64,000 nucleotides of DNA from NCBI RefSeq assembly GCF_027942865.1, contig NC_134506.1, positions 14,964,436 through 15,028,435 of the forward strand, given 5' to 3'. Position numbers and translations under genes: made by a program. Shown here in pieces: positions 59,446-64,000 of the stretch. This stretch comes from Odontesthes bonariensis (Eukaryota > Chordata > Actinopteri > Atheriniformes > Atherinopsidae). The notes under the pieces were generated by a model. That model did not search any database. It was not told where the DNA came from and saw only the letters and a program-made list of their open reading frames with translations. Each line of letters begins with the position of its first letter. The first letter of the stretch is position 1.

Positions 59446-62400
59446 ATGGCGACAAAATACGTTTCCCGTTTCGTCCTTCTCTGTCTTCTTGCCCTGAATG
59501 TAGTGAGCCAGATATCCGCCTACCCCACACCTACTGCCTCAACGGATGGTGAGTTGAAATTAATGATGGCAAGGGAGCATCTGCATGAAAAGTATTTTTG
59601 GAAAAGGACAGCGGGCCTGATTTAAAATGCCATAAAATATGTTCACGCAAAGTCTCTAAACGCTGGTTTCAGCACACGTGATGTTAAAGTTGAACAACAA
59701 AAAGTAACAATTTGTGTAAAATGTGTTTTATATGCTGCTTTAATTGCTCCACTTTGGATACAGCTGTAAACCTGTTTACAGAGAAAACATCATAGAGCAA
59801 AAAAGCAGTGGCTTTAAAGTTCAGCTCCCGGGGACTGGCGGTGTTTTTAACTGCGCCTCGTCGCTTAAGGCCGCTGGTTGTCTATTTTCGCAACAGTTTA
59901 ATCTTTTGTTTGGTAATCCGATTAAGCTTTGCCTCTGGTGGAGAGTTAGGACAGCAGAAACACATAATTTCATATCAATCTGAAAGCTCAAATGTAATCA
60001 AATGACTTTAATTCAAATACGAAAATATTTGAAATGGTTTTTTCTAAGTGTAGTTTCTTAGAATTGTTAGTTGCCATGTACATTTGTAACCTTAAAAATC
60101 TGGGCCACAATTTACATCACATTTTTTTTTCTCTGTTACAGATAGAACTGTGTACAATAGACAGCTGACAGAAGAAAGACCACTACAAGAGCAGGTGAGC
60201 GCCACTGTCTCTATGCCTCATAGCTAAATTTCTCATCCAATATCCGGACAAATGGGCTTTATGGTCACTTGTCAAACAACCTGGGTATTATCCCAGCAAA
60301 CGTTATTAATCAGAGCTTATATCCTGAGTGGAAATGATGTGTTTGATATTTGTCATTTCCTCAGATTGCCGAGGCAGTCAGCGTGAAGGCTGCGGTGCAG
60401 TCAGCTGGTAAGAGGAAACCCCATTGCCAATCAATCGATGATTTTATTTCCTCCTACTGAGCAGATTCAGGTTGCAGCCTTTCCTGTAAAACAGACCTCA
60501 ACTGTACTGAGAGCTAGCTAGAATCATGGAAATGTGAGATGTGTCCATCGTCAACATTAGTGTGTTTGTTTCTGCTGCTTTGCAGAGAGCAAGCATCCCA
60601 CTGCCCCGAAGGATGTAGAATCAGAGCAGGATAGCGATGACTTTACCATGCTAAAGTCTCTGGCTGATGGCCAGAAGTCAAAAGAGGCCTCCAAGGCTCT
60701 CGTCAACAAAGAGGATCAATACCTTCCAGATGAATCAGATTCGACCAAGAGTCGACGTCTTGCTGACGACTACGACTCCACCAAGAACGGGATGGACTAT
60801 GGTAAGTACCAAGGTACACACTCTCAACATGCACATTTTCCTTAGGTAGATGTAATGGGGTCTCAGTCCCTCTGCTTGTTTACCCCTATCAACAAGCACA
60901 GGCGTCGTGCTGCGTGCTTCTGTCTGTGGCTGGCAGGCCACCAGGCAGACATTTTAAGAAAGAGTAGGCAGAGGAAACACGTGTGATGGGGATAAGCACA
61001 GACAGATAGAAAGAGTCAAAGACAGAACACGTGAATCCAGGAGAAAAAGATTATCCACTCCCTCCCTGGCACTGAGGTTGTAAAAGCTAATGCTCTGCTA
61101 CAGTATCACCTTCTTCTTTTATTACTTCACTGGGGCGTTTTAAATATCATACTGGCCATGACTGTCTCATCTCCAAGCCTATATGGAATGATGAGGAAGA
61201 CTGCTGCTGAAGCCACATTACGACCATTTTCTACCAATGCCCAGGCCAAAGCACGGGCCTTCAGTTATTTTAGAGTTCATACCCCAAACAATAATTTGTG
61301 CAGTTTTGTCTCAGTAGATCTTATCAAATATGCAGACGTTTTACTGCATGTAATTTGATCATCGGTATGAAGCTCTCTCTGAGGTGAGGTGACTCAGGCA
61401 CAAACCGCTGAGTGCTACACTTCCTCGACTCATGCAGTCATACCGGCAATGACACAAAGCTTTTCAGATTACACTTCATCTCCATTTGGCAAGTGCCACT
61501 AGATTACATTTCAAATTGTCTCAAGTAAGGCAAAAATAGATGGAGAAAGTATACAGTATACAGCTTATGAATCAATTTGCCAACACAGGCAAATATACTC
61601 TGCTTATTGATATTAGGGTTAGGTTTGAAACTTGCGAAGCCGCGGGGGCTGCTATGTAAGCTGTTGCAGTTGTACATTTCTAATTCAGTAGTGCAGATAA
61701 AGTAGGCTGAATATGACAAATATTGAAAGAAGGAATTCATGCACAGACAGATTTAGCATTTTATTGTTCAATGAATGAACAAAGAAGCAGTGACAGTGTA
61801 GAAAAGAGTGCCAAATGCTGTGCTGAAAGGGTTTTCTATCATCTTTTAGACTGTTGTTAATAATAGAGGTAGAAAAAACATTAAGTATATTCATGGAAAC
61901 TGACAATGTGACACAAATCAAAAAGCATGTTCAGTCAAGTAGATGAAGAATTCAAACAATACTCCACAAAGGCACAAAGCTTGCAAGCCTGTGAGGAAAA
62001 GTATTAATGAGATTTGTGATTTCCTTGCAGATGACCCGGAAACCTTCCGCCAGATTGATGGTACTCCACTGACAGCTGAAGATATTGTGCAGAAGATTGC
62101 CAACAAAATCTATGAGGAAGATGACAGAGGGGTGTTTGACAGGATCGTTTCCAAACTGCTCAAACTGGGGCTGGTAAGCTCTGAGGTCGCGCTCCCCCTC
62201 TGGTGCTCATATTGAATTCAACCCAGCATGCTGCATGACATTTTCTCTACAGGACCTCTCTCTATCTCCCTCTGCACAGCATTTTTCCTCACTGGGAGAT
62301 ACAGAGATGTATAAATCACTTTTTGATCCATCATTTCAACTGTGAATGACTTTTTTGACTCTCAATAAGTAGTTTGGTGTTGCCCTAATTGCACCCTTAC

Positions 62401-63360
62401 ACAGACCCCCTGGTTACGGTGATCAGTATGTGACACCGAGAGTTTTATACTGTTGTTCTGTTACATCTTATGATGATAACTTTTTTTTTCTCTGTGCCTT
62501 TCCGTAGATCACAGAAAATCAGGCAGATACTCTGGAATACCAGGTGGCTGAGGCTCTACAGGATCTCATCACCAAAAATGCCAAGAACAATGAAATTGAG
62601 GACACTGAGAGCAATGACGAAGACACTGGAGGAGAGCAGGATTCAGACAAGGTACAGCCTGTAAAGTCATGAGAGCAGCGATTAAAGAATGAAGAAAGAT
62701 AGCAGCAAAAAACAAAAGCTCTGTCCTTTCCAGGACAAATGGGAGCCACCAAGGCGGCGCTACAATGAGGATGAGGACGTGGAAGAAGATGATGAGATTG
62801 AAGACACGGTGGACAGGGATGTAGAGGAAGACATGGACAAGGCTGACAACACCTGGGAGACAGATACGGAGGAGGGCAATGAGGTGAGCCCTCAAGATGG
62901 GCTCCAGGACCTGCAGTACTTCCCAAACTTCTACCGACTGCTCAAAAGCCTCGATTCAGGTGGAAACACACACACGTCGAGGTCACTGTGACATTTAAAA
63001 TCACAACCCAGCATCTTTTAGCCAAACGCAGTAGCTCCTCAGAATAAAGAGCAGGGCTAAATTGAGATTGTTGTCATGGTAATGTTGTTTTCAAGGATGA
63101 GTCAGCGCTTTTTTCCCCTTCTTTGTTTCTTACACATCTTGGAAAGTGCAGATGAACAACACTCACTCACACACACGCACACACTTATTATTTCCTATTG
63201 TCAGATAATGATCTTAAATGTATCCTTTGCTTTGCTTTTGCAGATCAGGACACACAGGAGAGGGAGACGCTGATTACCATCATGAAGACGCTGATTGATT
63301 TTGTGAAGATGATGGTGAAGTACGGCACCATCACGCCAGAGGAGGGGGTGTCATATCTGG
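59446..63360 (+). CDS. scg3: Secretogranin III, first eight coding exons (3' end outside the window)
   Basis: Secretogranin III is a granin that binds cholesterol-rich membranes and chromogranin A and sorts cargo into dense-core secretory granules. Exons 59446-59548, 60142-60194, 60365-60407, 60586-60801, 62031-62173, 62508-62651, 62734-62959 and 63244-63360 join in frame to about 348 residues. A signal peptide (about 1-24, core [12 protein letters not shown]) precedes YPTPTAS. Conserved blocks are [56 protein letters not shown] and [21 protein letters not shown] highly acidic linker lies in exons 6-7, and dibasic RR occurs at KSRRLADD, a possible prohormone-convertase site. The ATG at 59446 is chosen because it opens directly into the signal peptide. 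The C-terminal third lies beyond 64000. Confidence 0.95.
60802..62030 (+). other. scg3: scg3 intron 4
   Basis: A 1.2-kb intron with GTAAGT donor and TTCCTTGCAG acceptor. No gene, RNA or recognised repeat is seen. Confidence 0.8.
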
Positions 63361-63784
63361 GTAAGACATGCTAGAATATCAGCACCGTCTGCTCTCAGGG
63401 TAATGATCCAATCATGTTGTAGATCTTCAGCTTGGCAGGCCATCCTTGTTCTTGGGAAATGTAGTTTCATAAAATATTTGTCACTCAAAGTCTTTCCCCA
63501 GACATTCCCAGAAAAGTGGTAGCGAAGCAACTCACTTCTTCTATGGAGCCATGCAACATTTTTACAAATTTCATCCTACTTTTTACAGAGGCCACTGAGA
63601 CTGCTTTACTTTAGGGAAAATATGATGGGAGCAGATACCTAGAAAGTTTAGATTTTCATTTTATTAGACAGTATTTCTACTTTTAGTTGTATTCAGAATC
63701 TTAATTGATATTCTTGATTTATAGCCATCCTAGGTTTGTGCACATTTCTAGATACCTGGCATTTCTGTTTTTTTAAATCAATTC

Positions 63785-64000
63785 ATGCCAGAGACACCAG
63801 TCCTGTCATGTGGAGTGCCCTCAGGGTTCTGTTTTGGGCCCTGTGCAGTTCCTGTTTATGCAAACAATTTTGTTGAATTCTTCCTCTGAGTTCCCCAAAA
63901 TTTAACTCATGTTAACTTAACTTAACTCAGACATCAGTCGGTAGTTAACCGATAGCAACTTTCAGCTAAACTCAGAAAAGACTTCTGGCATAAGAAGTTC
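63785..64000 (+). mobile_element. L2-like LINE fragment in scg3 intron 8
   Basis: The plus strand reads, with one frameshift, SCGV then PQGSVLGPVQFL, the reverse-transcriptase block just before the catalytic box, and near the window end NFQLNSEKTSGI, the block after it. The region between, where YADD should be, is shortened. It continues past the right edge. Confidence 0.7.

Noticed and set aside
62519..62926. Minus-strand frames of 135 and 108 codons
   Set aside because: Antisense to the acidic scg3 exons 6-7, whose Glu/Asp codons read as Pro/Leu/Ser/His on the other strand.

Overview
This window is a piece of a vertebrate nuclear genome, most likely a spiny-rayed teleost fish. The genes are split by long introns with GT-AG borders, the gaps are AT-rich with (CA)n, (GATA)n and similar microsatellites, and interspersed repeats of kinds common in fish are abundant. 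The species call is an inference from the aromatase protein and the repeat types.

Five protein genes are supported. From left to right they are the last coding exon of dmxl2 (+, 171-380); gldn, gliomedin, complete on the minus strand (7046-3400, ten coding exons); cyp19a1a, gonadal aromatase, complete (+, 11888-15042, nine exons, 518 residues); tnfaip8l3 (+, 23712-43566, a 46-base first coding exon and a second exon separated by 19.2 kb); and the first eight coding exons of scg3, secretogranin III (+, 59446-63360), which runs off the right edge. dmxl2 and gldn are tail to tail, and gldn and cyp19a1a are head to head. This is the DMXL2-GLDN-CYP19A1-TNFAIP8L3 block of human 15q21.2, but scg3 lies beyond tnfaip8l3 instead of next to dmxl2, so one end of the block has been rearranged. 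The genes do not form one pathway: aromatase makes oestrogen, gliomedin organises nodes of Ranvier, DMXL2 and SCG3 serve vesicle acidification and secretory granules, and TNFAIP8L3 carries phosphoinositides.

The 7.1-11.9 kb gap between gldn and cyp19a1a holds a decayed Tc1/mariner-like element and a hAT-like MITE upstream of a compact TATA promoter with forkhead and SF-1-like sites. The 15-23.7 kb gap holds a LINE fragment and microsatellites. The large tnfaip8l3 intron holds scattered old repeats.

The 48.8-56.2 kb interval is a nest of mobile elements: an internally deleted DNA transposon with 21-bp-phased subterminal motif arrays, an internally deleted L2-like LINE, a solo LTR with target duplication, a 5'-truncated Rex3/RTE-like LINE, and a TTAA-flanked MITE that has split another LINE. 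I found no CRISPR array, no operon-like arrangement and no convincing tRNA or rRNA gene. The most unusual structure is the 48780-50285 transposon with its helically phased arrays.
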